Shown here in pieces: positions 25,601 to 31,013 of a DNA stretch of 44,340 nucleotides. The translations under genes and the position numbers were made by a program. This DNA comes from Phoronis australis (lineage: Eukaryota > Phoronida > Phoronidae). The notes under the pieces are model-generated. The model did no database searches. It was not told where the DNA came from and saw only the letters and a program-made list of their open reading frames with translations. Within the stretch, counting starts at the first letter, position 1; each line of letters starts with the position of its first letter. The stretch spans positions 857,482 to 901,821 of the forward strand of contig NMRA01000128.1 in assembly GCA_002633005.1 (NCBI GenBank), in the 5' to 3' direction.

Positions 25601-27858
25601 TGTGCTTGCATCCACAATTAGATTAGTTCACTTAATAATTATGTAAATAACTAGAGTAAAACCATGATGTAAATCTCTAAAATAACATGTCAGAGAATTC
25701 GGGAGATTATGTTGGTCATCAGACTCTCGAGGCATTGGAATAAGAAATAATCACTTACTGAAAGACAAATTAGTTGGATGCAGATGTTTCGGCCTGGTCC
25801 GCCAGGCCTTTGTTGATGATTGAGGGGTTCCCACCTTTCACATAGTGAGTATGGTGGAGTACAGGGGAGGTAAATGTAAACCGTGGTCCCGGTTCAAAAG
25901 GAGTGAATAATTAATGATGAGTATTTGCTTTAAAACTGTATCATAAAGGTTTAATGCAGTTTCCGAAAATATGCCTCCTTTTCCTAAAATACATCCTGGC
26001 ATACATTTGGTTTCATCTACTCTCTTGAAAGGCAGTTTTTCGTCTATCCGCCAATTGGCCCATTTTCATTATCAATTATGTCGCATGTTGGAAGTTATTT
26101 TCTTTGATTATTAAATGGTAACACCAAACTTTTATTCAAAATTATTTGTGTAATCAATCTCTTTCAGTGGAGTATGAAATAAAATTAATGTTTTAAATCT
26201 TTTTAGAACCATGAGGATGCAATTAATGTTTTACCTTGTTCAAGTACAGTGAGGATGATAATTTTATCATGGTTATAAAAAGTATTGCATACAGCAAACA
26301 CACTGGGCAACTAAGGCAATGTGTAACAGTAATGATTTAAAATTTTCTAGAATTATGAGGGCTGCTTTAAAGTGAAAAAGAATATGGGTGATCTCAAACA
26401 GCCATATGAAATACTGAATGCCACCGGAGTGTCGTCCCTTAAGTTTACTAAACAAGTAAATGGCATCTATATCTTCAATGTATTAATCATTGACCCCAAC
26501 TTCAGGTAATGATATAATTTGTTTGTGTCTGAAGTAATTACTGATAATTTATGTCCTACCTAAATATGCTTGAGGACACAAGATTTTGTGAATGTTATGT
26601 TGCATTTGAACATACATGTCCCTGTTACAGTAACATGTGTTTAGTTTGCCTCTCATTCACGCAGTTCGGAAAATAAGTTATCAGACATCGAACAAATCTC
26701 TAATTAACATCAATGTCATAAAATGCATTGAATGACGATGATGGTCACAACTGTGATGACAATGACAACACTCACATTGTCACTGTCATCGTCAGTGACA
26801 ATGACCACACAGTCATTGTCCAGGCTGTTCTCTTTTGGCTTTGGTGATGGTTTCATTGTCAGTGACGTGAATATCTGTGATTTCATTATCGTTGTCATTG
26901 TTTCTCCCTTGTCATCAGTGTTGGAGCCTACATCTTCACCTTTGTCATCAGTGTTGGAGCCAGCATCCTCACCTTTGTCATCAGTGTTGAAGCCAACATC
27001 TTCACCTTTGACATCAGTGTTGGAGCCAACATCTTCACATTTGTCGCCGTTGTCATCACCATTGCCAGTGTTTTTGACAGTATTGACGGCTGTATCATAG
27101 TCTTTAGAGATCATTCTGTAAATCGTCATTGATGTCATAACCATGTGGCATGTTCACCTGTGGTGTTGCTGCCTTCATATTTGTTTTCACCTCTTTCAGT
27201 CAATTTCACCATGTGTCGCTGATCAGAGCACTTTCCCCGTTACTTTGAATTGTTCTCTCTATTGTAGCTTCTGTTCCATGCACACCTCTGTTGCTGTGCG
27301 TGTCATCAACGCCTTCGGCCGTCCAAACCTAGTCATCATCGGTCTGATACTGTTCGCCTTCATAGCTGTAGTGTTGACCATTCTGGCTGTAACTTATATG
27401 TATTTCAAGAGGTCCATGATGAAGGTGAGAGGGTAGTGATCTTGTGACCAGCTGGATAAAGTGCTAAGTGTGTTGTGAAAGTGATTTAATTTCAATGGTA
27501 CATGTGCTTCGACTCCACCCTATATGTCAGTTCACAAACGTGTGTTGGCATGGGTAATAGCTACGTCCTTGAAAAGAAAAACAGATTACATTGAAAGCCA
27601 ACATCTTGCCAAATAGCCTGGACTCATAGCTATTTATCTTCCTAGGAATTCCGTGCCAAGGCTCTGCTTCGAGTGGTAATGGCATACCAGCAGAATGAAG
27701 TGGCCAATACTTATGATTATGCCAATGAGTCAGATGACGAGGCGGCTGGACCACGTGATCAGGGATTACACTTCCATCCTGACCTTACCGTGCACGAGGG
27801 AGACTTTATTTCACAAGTCAGGGACAGGATGCATCCCATTAAAGAAGACCTCCAGTAG
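4624..27858 (+). CDS. CatSper auxiliary subunit delta/epsilon-like, multi-exon gene (5' end incomplete)
   Basis: Spliced coding region of 21 exons: 4624-4684, 6519-6647, 7862-7945, 9255-9363, 9655-9741, 10365-10463 (copy 13094-13192), 11236-11315 (copy 13954-14033), 14707-14881, 15594-15700, 16574-16696, 17202-17260, 18267-18342, 19340-19392, 19968-20018, 20772-20817, 22033-22112, 24992-25091, 25370-25456, 26351-26505, 27268-27424, 27646-27858. Every junction is GT-AG with matching phase, giving 709 residues and a stop. Family signs are hydrophobic propeller-like strands in the N-terminal half, CPVNFQHN, SIGCPPNRYL, AGCQCEAQ, NYEGCF, the IYIFNVLIIDPNFSFC block just before a single transmembrane helix, and a cytoplasmic tail of about 80 residues. 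CATSPERD and CATSPERE are single-pass subunits whose ectodomains (propeller, Ig-like and stem domains) cap the sperm flagellar CatSper calcium channel. Human homologues are about 800 and 950 residues, so an N-terminal part with the signal peptide is missing here. I cannot choose between delta and epsilon. Introns not described separately show no other gene. Confidence 0.75.
5060..5139 (+). repeat. 16-bp minisatellite, about 5 copies
   Basis: Unit gtttgaacaaagtcat, one copy shortened by two bases (gtttgaacagtcat). Lies in the intron between exons 1 and 2. Confidence 0.85.
6519..6647 (+). CDS. CATSPERD/E-like exon 2
   Basis: Acceptor TGTTTACAG, donor ACAAG|GTAGGT, 43 codons in phase 0. Starts VDNSMVLAWTDDYLHVVTID, a typical propeller strand with Trp and Asp-Asp, and ends DTGIDITKNK. 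Confidence 0.7.
7020..7450 (+). repeat. Diverged two-unit intronic repeat
   Basis: Two related segments of roughly 130-180 bp, each with 'ttcaatgaaac' or 'tttaatgaaac', a 'gatgac'- or 'gacgag'-containing stretch and 'ccagcaccatt' or 'ccggcaccatt' followed by 'cggttttcg' or 'tagttttcg'. Its style resembles the 430-bp repeat family, but I could not align it as the same consensus. Confidence 0.5.
7862..7945 (+). CDS. CATSPERD/E-like exon 3
   Basis: Acceptor TTTTGTTGCAG, donor AGTTG|GTGAGA, 28 codons in phase 0. Starts AFIKDAAMDLVSSTLALSVS and ends EDDKKKL. The phase matches both neighbours. Confidence 0.65.
9255..9363 (+). CDS. CATSPERD/E-like exon 4
   Basis: Acceptor TTTTTCAG. Reads KLVLLYNLNRDEWTVPKVWL and onward to LIM. 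I chose the donor C|GTAATA because it is the only one that leaves the single base needed by the next exon. The open frame continues past it to a stop at 9494, which I take to be intronic. Confidence 0.65.
9655..9741 (+). CDS. CATSPERD/E-like exon 5
   Basis: Acceptor TCTTTTTTCAG, donor AAAAG|GTAAGC. Only the frame with a phase-1 start is open: MVNVQFFHSVTSGFVFWDRY and onward, ending with one base in phase 1. The two other frames meet stop codons within the exon. Confidence 0.7.
9962..10027 (+). repeat. 21-bp tandem repeat, three copies
   Basis: Unit gctggtgaatgcgtgtactgt, three copies. Repeated in the second large copy at about 12708-12773. Confidence 0.85.
10365..10463 (+). CDS. CATSPERD/E-like exon 6, copy 1
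   Basis: Acceptor TTTTGTTGTAG, donor CTCA|GTGAGT, 99 nt, phase 1 in and phase 1 out. Contains GAKTGVYSFLGCKTGDAIQV and ends YIIQVLL. An equivalent exon lies at 13094-13192. Confidence 0.7.
10495..11050 (+). repeat. Dispersed 430-family repeat in intron
   Basis: Contains 'cagctgtatttcctaaacc', 'tttcatgaaatttggcac', 'gatggatttgaggtatttt', 'ccaaccaaaccactctaagg' and 'gaagaggatggttgacgatg', all shared with the 430-2515 block. Confidence 0.8.
11236..11315 (+). CDS. CATSPERD/E-like exon 7, copy 1
   Basis: Acceptor TTATTATAG, donor TACAG|GTAATG, 80 nt, phase 1 in and phase 0 out. Reads WKNELVIITHKRLMYYGNIK and onward, a propeller strand pair. An equivalent exon lies at 13954-14033. Confidence 0.7.
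11573..12546 (+). repeat. 32-bp minisatellite, about 30 copies, running into the assembly gap
   Basis: Unit taattccctgtcatgagagg plus tgtgtataagtg. The first 14 units alternate strictly between 'ccctg' and 'ccatg' forms (a 64-bp dimer). From about 12021 all units are the 'ccctg' form. The second large copy has only about two units (14289-14350). Confidence 0.97.
12547..12693. other. Assembly gap (147 N)
   Basis: Run of N directly after the minisatellite. Sequence resumes at a point homologous to 9948, so the gap joins two copies of the same region. Confidence 1.
13094..13192 (+). CDS. CATSPERD/E-like exon 6, copy 2 (duplicated segment)
   Basis: Same length, splice sites and peptide as the exon at 10365. 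Joining it after the 11315 donor (phase 0) would shift the frame and give a stop within the exon, so it cannot simply follow exon 7 copy 1. Most likely an allelic copy left in the assembly, otherwise an alternative exon. Confidence 0.6.
13215..13790 (+). repeat. Dispersed 430-family repeat, second large copy
   Basis: Same element as 10495-11050 with point differences, as expected from the large duplication. Confidence 0.8.
13954..14033 (+). CDS. CATSPERD/E-like exon 7, copy 2 (duplicated segment)
   Basis: Same 80-nt exon as 11236-11315, with identical peptide and donor. It connects in phase to the next unique exon at 14707. Confidence 0.6.
14707..14881 (+). CDS. CATSPERD/E-like exon 8 (last propeller exon)
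   Basis: Acceptor TGTTTTCAG. Reads ILSGESSQVILSDVVLYFDM and onward to KDVVCPV. Ends one base into a codon at donor TTA|GTATGA, paired with the next acceptor at 15593. The GELHLVKING and CP segments match the end of the propeller in this family. A weaker alternative donor lies after GGAT at 14863-14866. Confidence 0.7.
15125..15245 (+). repeat. Diverged 16-bp tandem repeat
   Basis: Repeats of catgactggtaatgac and variants, about 6-7 copies, in the intron between exons 8 and 9. Confidence 0.75.
15594..15700 (+). CDS. CATSPERD/E-like exon 9
   Basis: Acceptor CAGTATATAG, donor TGGAG|GTAAAT. Reads NFQHNLYYKNYYVDMGEQVD and onward to YPNELE. The run 'CP..FQHN....Y.VD.G..V..WA...YP' is the conserved post-propeller segment of CatSper auxiliary subunits. 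An acceptor seven bases earlier is possible if exon 8 ends after GGAT. The last 49 bases and the donor are tandemly duplicated downstream. Confidence 0.7.
15652..15866 (+). repeat. Tandem duplication of an exon end and its splice donor
   Basis: Unit 1 (109 bp, 15652-15760) includes the last 49 bases of exon 9, its donor and intron sequence. Unit 2 (15761-15866) repeats it with a 3-bp deletion in the exon-derived part and few substitutions. Unit 2 keeps a GTAAAT donor but has no upstream acceptor of its own. Confidence 0.9.
16245..16328 (+). repeat. 29-bp tandem repeat, three copies
   Basis: Unit begins cagtcatacttggtaaccat and ends gacctatct. Copies start at 16245, 16274 and 16303. Confidence 0.9.
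16574..16696 (+). CDS. CATSPERD/E-like exon 10
   Basis: Acceptor TATTTTCAG, donor TGAG|GTCTGT, 41 codons in phase 0. Reads VVSAFKDTSIMFYFITNIDE and onward to FSDSKNE. The open frame runs on to 16927, but this donor keeps phase with the next exon. Confidence 0.6.
17202..17260 (+). CDS. CATSPERD/E-like exon 11
   Basis: Acceptor TTGTTTCTAG, donor GAAAA|GTAAGT, phase 0 in and phase 2 out. Reads TFRFGLFQDFSHAQDYEQE. Confidence 0.65.
18267..18342 (+). CDS. CATSPERD/E-like exon 12
   Basis: Acceptor TTATTACAG, donor CTGTG|GTAAGT. Reads TRHSGTMRIEIHPSYTNLAC and onward to PAASV, in the Ig-like/stem part of the ectodomain. Confidence 0.7.
19340..19392 (+). CDS. CATSPERD/E-like exon 13
   Basis: Acceptor GCTGTTTCAG, donor GCAA|GTAAGT. 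Reads FSSISIGCPPNRYLSVR. The GCPP motif followed by a basic/aromatic stretch is a conserved mark of CatSper auxiliary ectodomains. Confidence 0.75.
19710..19850 (+). repeat. Fragment of the 430-family repeat
   Basis: Contains 'ctttgaagttccttgatgga', 'tttataaaatttagcaaat' and 'ggttcgatgtattctgtgcc', matching the 2390-2500 part of the left block. Confidence 0.7.
19968..20018 (+). CDS. CATSPERD/E-like exon 14
   Basis: Acceptor TACTTAACAG, donor CTGC|GTAAGT, 51 nt. Reads KPSDVNCEPFYNYTIP, with a Cys and the NYTIP segment. Confidence 0.7.
20040..20400 (+). repeat. Fragment of the 430-family repeat
   Basis: Contains 'catattatgcatgggacgac', 'actactgtgccctctagttg', 'tctatgaaatgtggcacat' and 'gattcgacatattctggca'. 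Confidence 0.7.
20772..20817 (+). CDS. CATSPERD/E-like exon 15
   Basis: Acceptor TTCTACTTCAG, donor ACAAG|GTAATA, 46 nt. Reads GWYMDENDEVGDVDK, an acidic loop, ending in phase 0. Confidence 0.65.
21099..21292 (+). mobile_element. Right part of a foldback MITE related to the one at 39921
   Basis: Shares 'ttcaagaaagagatct', 'tttcaaagtttg' and a right end 'ctggaacagaccct' with the element at 39921-40273. The left terminal repeat is not visible, so the copy looks truncated or decayed. Confidence 0.65.
21385..21440. repeat. CA/TG-rich microsatellite
   Basis: Imperfect (CA)n with 'gcatgtacacatgcacacac'-like alternating purine-pyrimidine sequence, which could adopt Z-DNA. Confidence 0.8.
22033..22112 (+). 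CDS. CATSPERD/E-like exon 16
   Basis: Acceptor TCTTTGCAG, donor GATCT|GTAAGT. Reads VFPYPFELLGCPIVIQSTDL and onward to LPKLD. 'YPFELLGCP' is a conserved cysteine segment. The donor is the first unit of a 32-bp minisatellite that repeats it. Confidence 0.75.
22111..22440 (+). repeat. 32-bp minisatellite repeating the exon 16 splice donor
   Basis: Ten full units plus a partial one. The unit starts ctgtaagtaataacacagga and ends ataacatgcgaa. The first unit is the real junction (exon ...GATCT|GTAAGTAATAAC). Seven of the ten units keep GTAAGT, two have GTTAGT, and one has lost the GT. Confidence 0.95.
22306..23288 (+). repeat. 983-bp block, copy 1 (no differences seen from 23798-24780)
   Basis: Constant offset of 1492 bases and no difference that I can see. 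Includes the last minisatellite units and an unclassified dispersed repeat with 'gcccatgggcctatttccg'. Ends at a single N (23289). Confidence 0.9.
23290..23460 (+). repeat. Second stretch of the 32-bp donor-bearing minisatellite
   Basis: About five units, starting mid-unit directly after the single N. Several carry CTGTAAGT. Confidence 0.9.
23461..23724 (+). repeat. Diverged copy of the flank after the minisatellite
   Basis: Aligns with 22449-22704 and 23941-24196 with several percent difference and small indels (for example 'acattatgttcattgtctat'). Looks like another allele of the same locus. Confidence 0.8.
23724..23797 (+). repeat. Head of the 430-family repeat
   Basis: 'gcgcccacatatttatatgt', 'cattatgccgtcatctctgt' and 'ccgtccgtccgggcggcgt' match the start of the block at 430-500. 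Confidence 0.7.
23798..24780 (+). repeat. 983-bp block, copy 2
   Basis: Matches 22306-23288 with no difference seen. It abruptly follows 'cgtccgga' inside a repeat unit, which suggests an artificial or recombinational junction. Confidence 0.9.
24787..24886 (+). repeat. 50-bp tandem duplication, two copies
   Basis: Unit begins tccttggtagtttgcgtaac. The two copies differ by few bases. Confidence 0.9.
24992..25091 (+). CDS. CATSPERD/E-like exon 17
   Basis: Acceptor TTTCCGGTCAG, donor GGAT|GTAAGA. Reads IDTLTPTRQVMENFVVWEEH and onward to YTATMKD, ending in phase 0. Confidence 0.75.
25370..25456 (+). CDS. CATSPERD/E-like exon 18
   Basis: Acceptor TGTGTCTAG, donor CACAT|GTAAGC, 29 codons. Reads AGCQCEAQSREKMRQSSGET and onward. 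AGC..EAQ is a family motif. Confidence 0.75.
25775..25825. repeat. Short hairpin motif of an unclassified dispersed repeat
   Basis: 'atgcagatgtttcggcct' is followed by a perfect 7-bp stem (GGCCTGG/CCAGGCC, loop TCCG) at 25791-25808. Similar 'gatgtttcggcc...ggcct' tracts occur in invertebrate interspersed repeats. I cannot assign a class. Confidence 0.4.
26351..26505 (+). CDS. CATSPERD/E-like exon 19
   Basis: Acceptor TTTTCTAG, donor TTCAG|GTAATG. Starts NYEGCFKVKKNMGDLKQPYE and ends GIYIFNVLIIDPNF. The codon split across the next junction gives DPNFSFC, the membrane-proximal signature of CATSPERD/E proteins. Confidence 0.85.
26907..27045. repeat. 33-bp minisatellite, about four copies
   Basis: Unit cctttgtcatcagtgttgga plus gccaacatcttca. 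Because 33 is a multiple of 3, both strands stay open over it (26732-27100 plus, 27144-26716 minus). Lies in the intron between exons 19 and 20. Confidence 0.85.
27268..27424 (+). CDS. CATSPERD/E-like exon 20, transmembrane helix
   Basis: Acceptor CTATTGTAG, donor GAAG|GTGAGA, phase 2 in and phase 0 out. Reads FCSMHTSVAVRVINAFGRPN, then a hydrophobic helix (LVIIGLILFAFIAVVLTILA) followed by a basic stop-transfer (FKRSMMK). This is the single membrane span. Confidence 0.8.
27646..27858 (+). CDS. CATSPERD/E-like exon 21, cytoplasmic tail and stop
   Basis: Acceptor TATCTTCCTAG. 70 codons and TAG. Starts EFRAKALLRVVMAYQQNEVA, then an acidic stretch (NESDDEAAG), and ends HPIKEDLQ. Candidate AATAAA signals lie at 27875-27880 (only 17 nt after the stop) and 28339-28344. 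Confidence 0.75.
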   Translation, partial: EFRAKALLRVVMAYQQNEVANTYDYANESDDEAAGPRDQGLHFHPDLTVHEGDFISQVRDRMHPIKEDLQ

Positions 27859-28494
27859 TCCATCAAGGCTTTCCAATAAACTACCAGTAAATTACCTGGC
27901 TTTGTGATAAAGGATCAATGGTTGTACCCCATCATTAAGACTTGCTGTAGTCCAGTGGTGCTTCCAGTAAACTACTCAGCTCTCATAAAGCAATTTCGTG
28001 GCTGCTTTTTTGAGTCGTAGTCACGACAGTGGGATTGATCAGCCTTTACAGCAAAATATTCAGTATCTTTCCTTATTGTATGTTAATTACATGACACGGA
28101 GTTTGTATCTAAAGTAAAAAAATAAGGCATTTGTGTTGGATTTTCAGCTGTGTGCAGTAATTTTAATATCATGTGCTAGGACAGCACTGTGTGTTAACAA
28201 ATTGTACAGTTGAACCATGCATGACAAATCTCCGGAGACATGACTGAAACTTTCGTTGTAGCTGAGATTCACTGTTACCAAAAATGCATGGGCTTTTAAT
28301 TAATAGAAAATTACAAAACTTAACATTTACCTATATTAAATAAATAAGTCTTAAACAGGGGTGGAAATGTGTATCGCAAACATTTCTAAGTGTGGTCAGC
28401 ACGCCACCTGTGGCCACATGAGGTGACCTAAGTCTGAAAGTTAAATTTTATTTTACGTGTGGTAAAACTCATTTTTAGACTTAAAAGTGTACCT
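27859..28494. other. CATSPER 3' flank, no gene seen
   Basis: Holds the candidate AATAAA sites at 27875 and 28339. Nothing else is recognisable. Confidence 0.5.
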
Positions 28495-29060
28495 CGTTGT
28501 TTTGATGAAAAAATTCCAAAGAACTGTTGTCTGGTGTCCGCAGCTGTATCTCCTAAACCCCTCACAGCATCTTGATGATATTTGACATGTGCACCTATGA
28601 AACTACTTGGCGATTGGTGTGCCCCCTAACTATCTTCAAAGTTACTCAATAGATTTTCATGAAATTTGGCACATAGGCATCAATTGGTGAGATGACACAA
28701 TTTTCGGAGGGACTCGAGGTATTTTGTGCCACCTAGTGGCCATTTTTACTGTTTTCGAGTCTGCTTTTGGGCGTCCACCTCTATCAACCAAATCACTCTT
28801 AAGCGTGATTGTGAAAATTGGCATACATGTTCTTAGTGTGAAGAGAATAGTTGACGATGATTTTCCGACAACTTTGATTATTGTGGTGCGTCTCAGTGGC
28901 AGTTTTATTCTATTTGCGCCCATAACTCTATTTCCTAAACCCACCGCAGGATCTTTATTAAATGTATCAAGTGTATTTATATGAAAATGACAACAGACGA
29001 GGACGACTTTCAGACTGATCTGATGAATGCTCTGCGTCCTAGTGATAATTTCATTTTTTT
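28495..29060 (+). repeat. Dispersed 430-family repeat between the two genes
   Basis: Contains 'cagctgtatctcctaaaccc', 'ttttcatgaaatttggcac', 'gccacctagtggccattttt' and 'agttgacgatgattttcc', as in the left block. Confidence 0.8.
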
Positions 29061-30511
29061 CTGTTCAAGTTGACACCAAAATTATAGTGGTAAGTTGTCT
29101 AAATTGTAGCTTAAGTAAATACTAAACACAGGTTTATAGCAGCTTTATGTGCGATGTTTGTTAATTTGTTTACATTGTTGCAATTTAAAATAAAATGTCT
29201 GCATTGATGTTAATAATAATAAATTTGTGCCCTGCAAAAAAACTTGACAAAGAACAAGTCGGCCATTATGTATGCAACATTTAATATAACTATTTGTCAC
29301 ATTCACCCGGAAATTTTTCCTATATCTTATTATATAGCACCTGTGTAATAAACCCAACAAAGACTGGTAATGATAAATTAACAAATATTACATAACCATA
29401 ATTATGTCTTTTCAATGACTGACAACACTGGAAGTACTAGTATGTCTAACATTAAACAAAAGATTAAAATGTCAACAGACAATAAGAGTATTTAATAACG
29501 GCTAAAATGCAACTACATAACTGTTGAAAATCAAATGTCAGCACTGAATGGATTTATTGTGTACTAGACTTTCTTTTTGATGAGACTTGGGCAGTTAGGG
29601 GTGGGACTAGATCAGACTGTAGTCACTATATATATGGAAGTGAACACCTGTTGTCTACAACTGCAGTTGTACTACTGACCTTTCAAACAATGACCCCACC
29701 AAATTGTGGTCAAAGGATGGCAGCATCCACGTAGTTGTACCATGACTACCTTAAGTAGAATTCATTGTTTTGGATATCGGGATACTAGACTACGGTACAC
29801 TATAGTGGCGTGCTAAGTCTGAAGTTGACAATTCGTGATCTTCAAAATAGGCTTGAACCAGGTTGCTAGCAAAATGATCACAATTATATTCACCACTTTT
29901 GTGTTGTGAGTACGCAAGAAGCTCAATATCGAGTTGGAAGAATTCCAACTGTCGTTTTAAGTCCGCTTTTCTTCAATTTCTGGCTAGGAGTTTAGCAGCG
30001 ATCACAGCAAACAAGTGGGAATGTTAGAGTGGATGGAGTTTTCTTGTTAATGAATATCCGTTGTTTAAACAACTTTGTGCATGTTCCAGTTCATGAACAC
30101 TTAGCACATCCTTTCAATACTGAATTCCAACATTGAGTATACATAACTTCATAAGAAGACAAAAAAAAACAGTCCAGTTAAAAAATAAGAACAATGTAAA
30201 CCCTAAAACAACACGTTATCACTATTCCAGTATACCTTCAACAACAAAGCATATCTGTGACCTCAACTTAGAGGACCACACTAAGTATGTTCGCAAATAT
30301 ATTTTTGACAAGATATGGTCCCATTATTGCACTTGGGTATTGAAGCTGCTACAAACCAAATTGCGCACATGACAAGTCATACTAATCTGAGACTGCCTTG
30401 GCTTGTCTCCTGCACACATGACCAGTCATTTCAAGGTTTGAAAAGAACTAACTATTAGTTTTTCGACAGAAGGTGAGCAGCTTCAAATAATTTCAAACAC
30501 AAAAAAGTTGG
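29061..30511. other. Intergenic region, probable LPGAT1 3' UTR
   Basis: AT-rich, with no coding signal I trust. A minus-strand AATAAA at 29558-29553 is a candidate LPGAT1 polyadenylation signal. Confidence 0.4.
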
Positions 30512-31013
30512 TCAAAACAAGTACTGGTAGAAAGTCTTGAGACAGTAATACTGCAGAGAGAGTGAGAGCACGTGAAATGCATGTAAACTCCACAGAAATG
30601 GTCTGCTAATTCTCACAACACGCTCGTGACACGTTTCTCCAGGAACATCACCCTGAACGTCCTGCGACTGGAAGTGTCCCGTCTTGTAGAAACTGTCCAG
30701 CAGTTTCTCTTTCTCAGAGTAAACAGTAAATAGCCACTTCTGCAGATGGTCAGTCTCCGCTGGCACTTCAGATATGGGGAAAACTCTGTAGAAAATGTGC
30801 GTGGGTACAGGCTTCTCCCAGCCTCCCGCTAATCTCATGGCATCCAGAGGCTTACCCGACGGGTACGCGATGGTCATGTCAATCACCCACTTTATTGTCT
30901 TCCTGTGTAAACCCGCATTATTGGGGTGCAGATTCTTCAGCAGTGTTTCCAATGCACCTACACGAGGAAGCGCCACATGGTTCAGTACAGGGAAGTTGTT
31001 GGTGCGTGCAAAT
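30512..31013 (-). CDS. LPGAT1: LPGAT1 terminal coding exon
   Basis: Acceptor ACTATTTTCAG. Starts [20 protein letters not shown], contains [18 protein letters not shown] and [20 protein letters not shown], and ends with a hydrophobic segment and YQYLF before TGA at 30514-30512. Confidence 0.92.
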
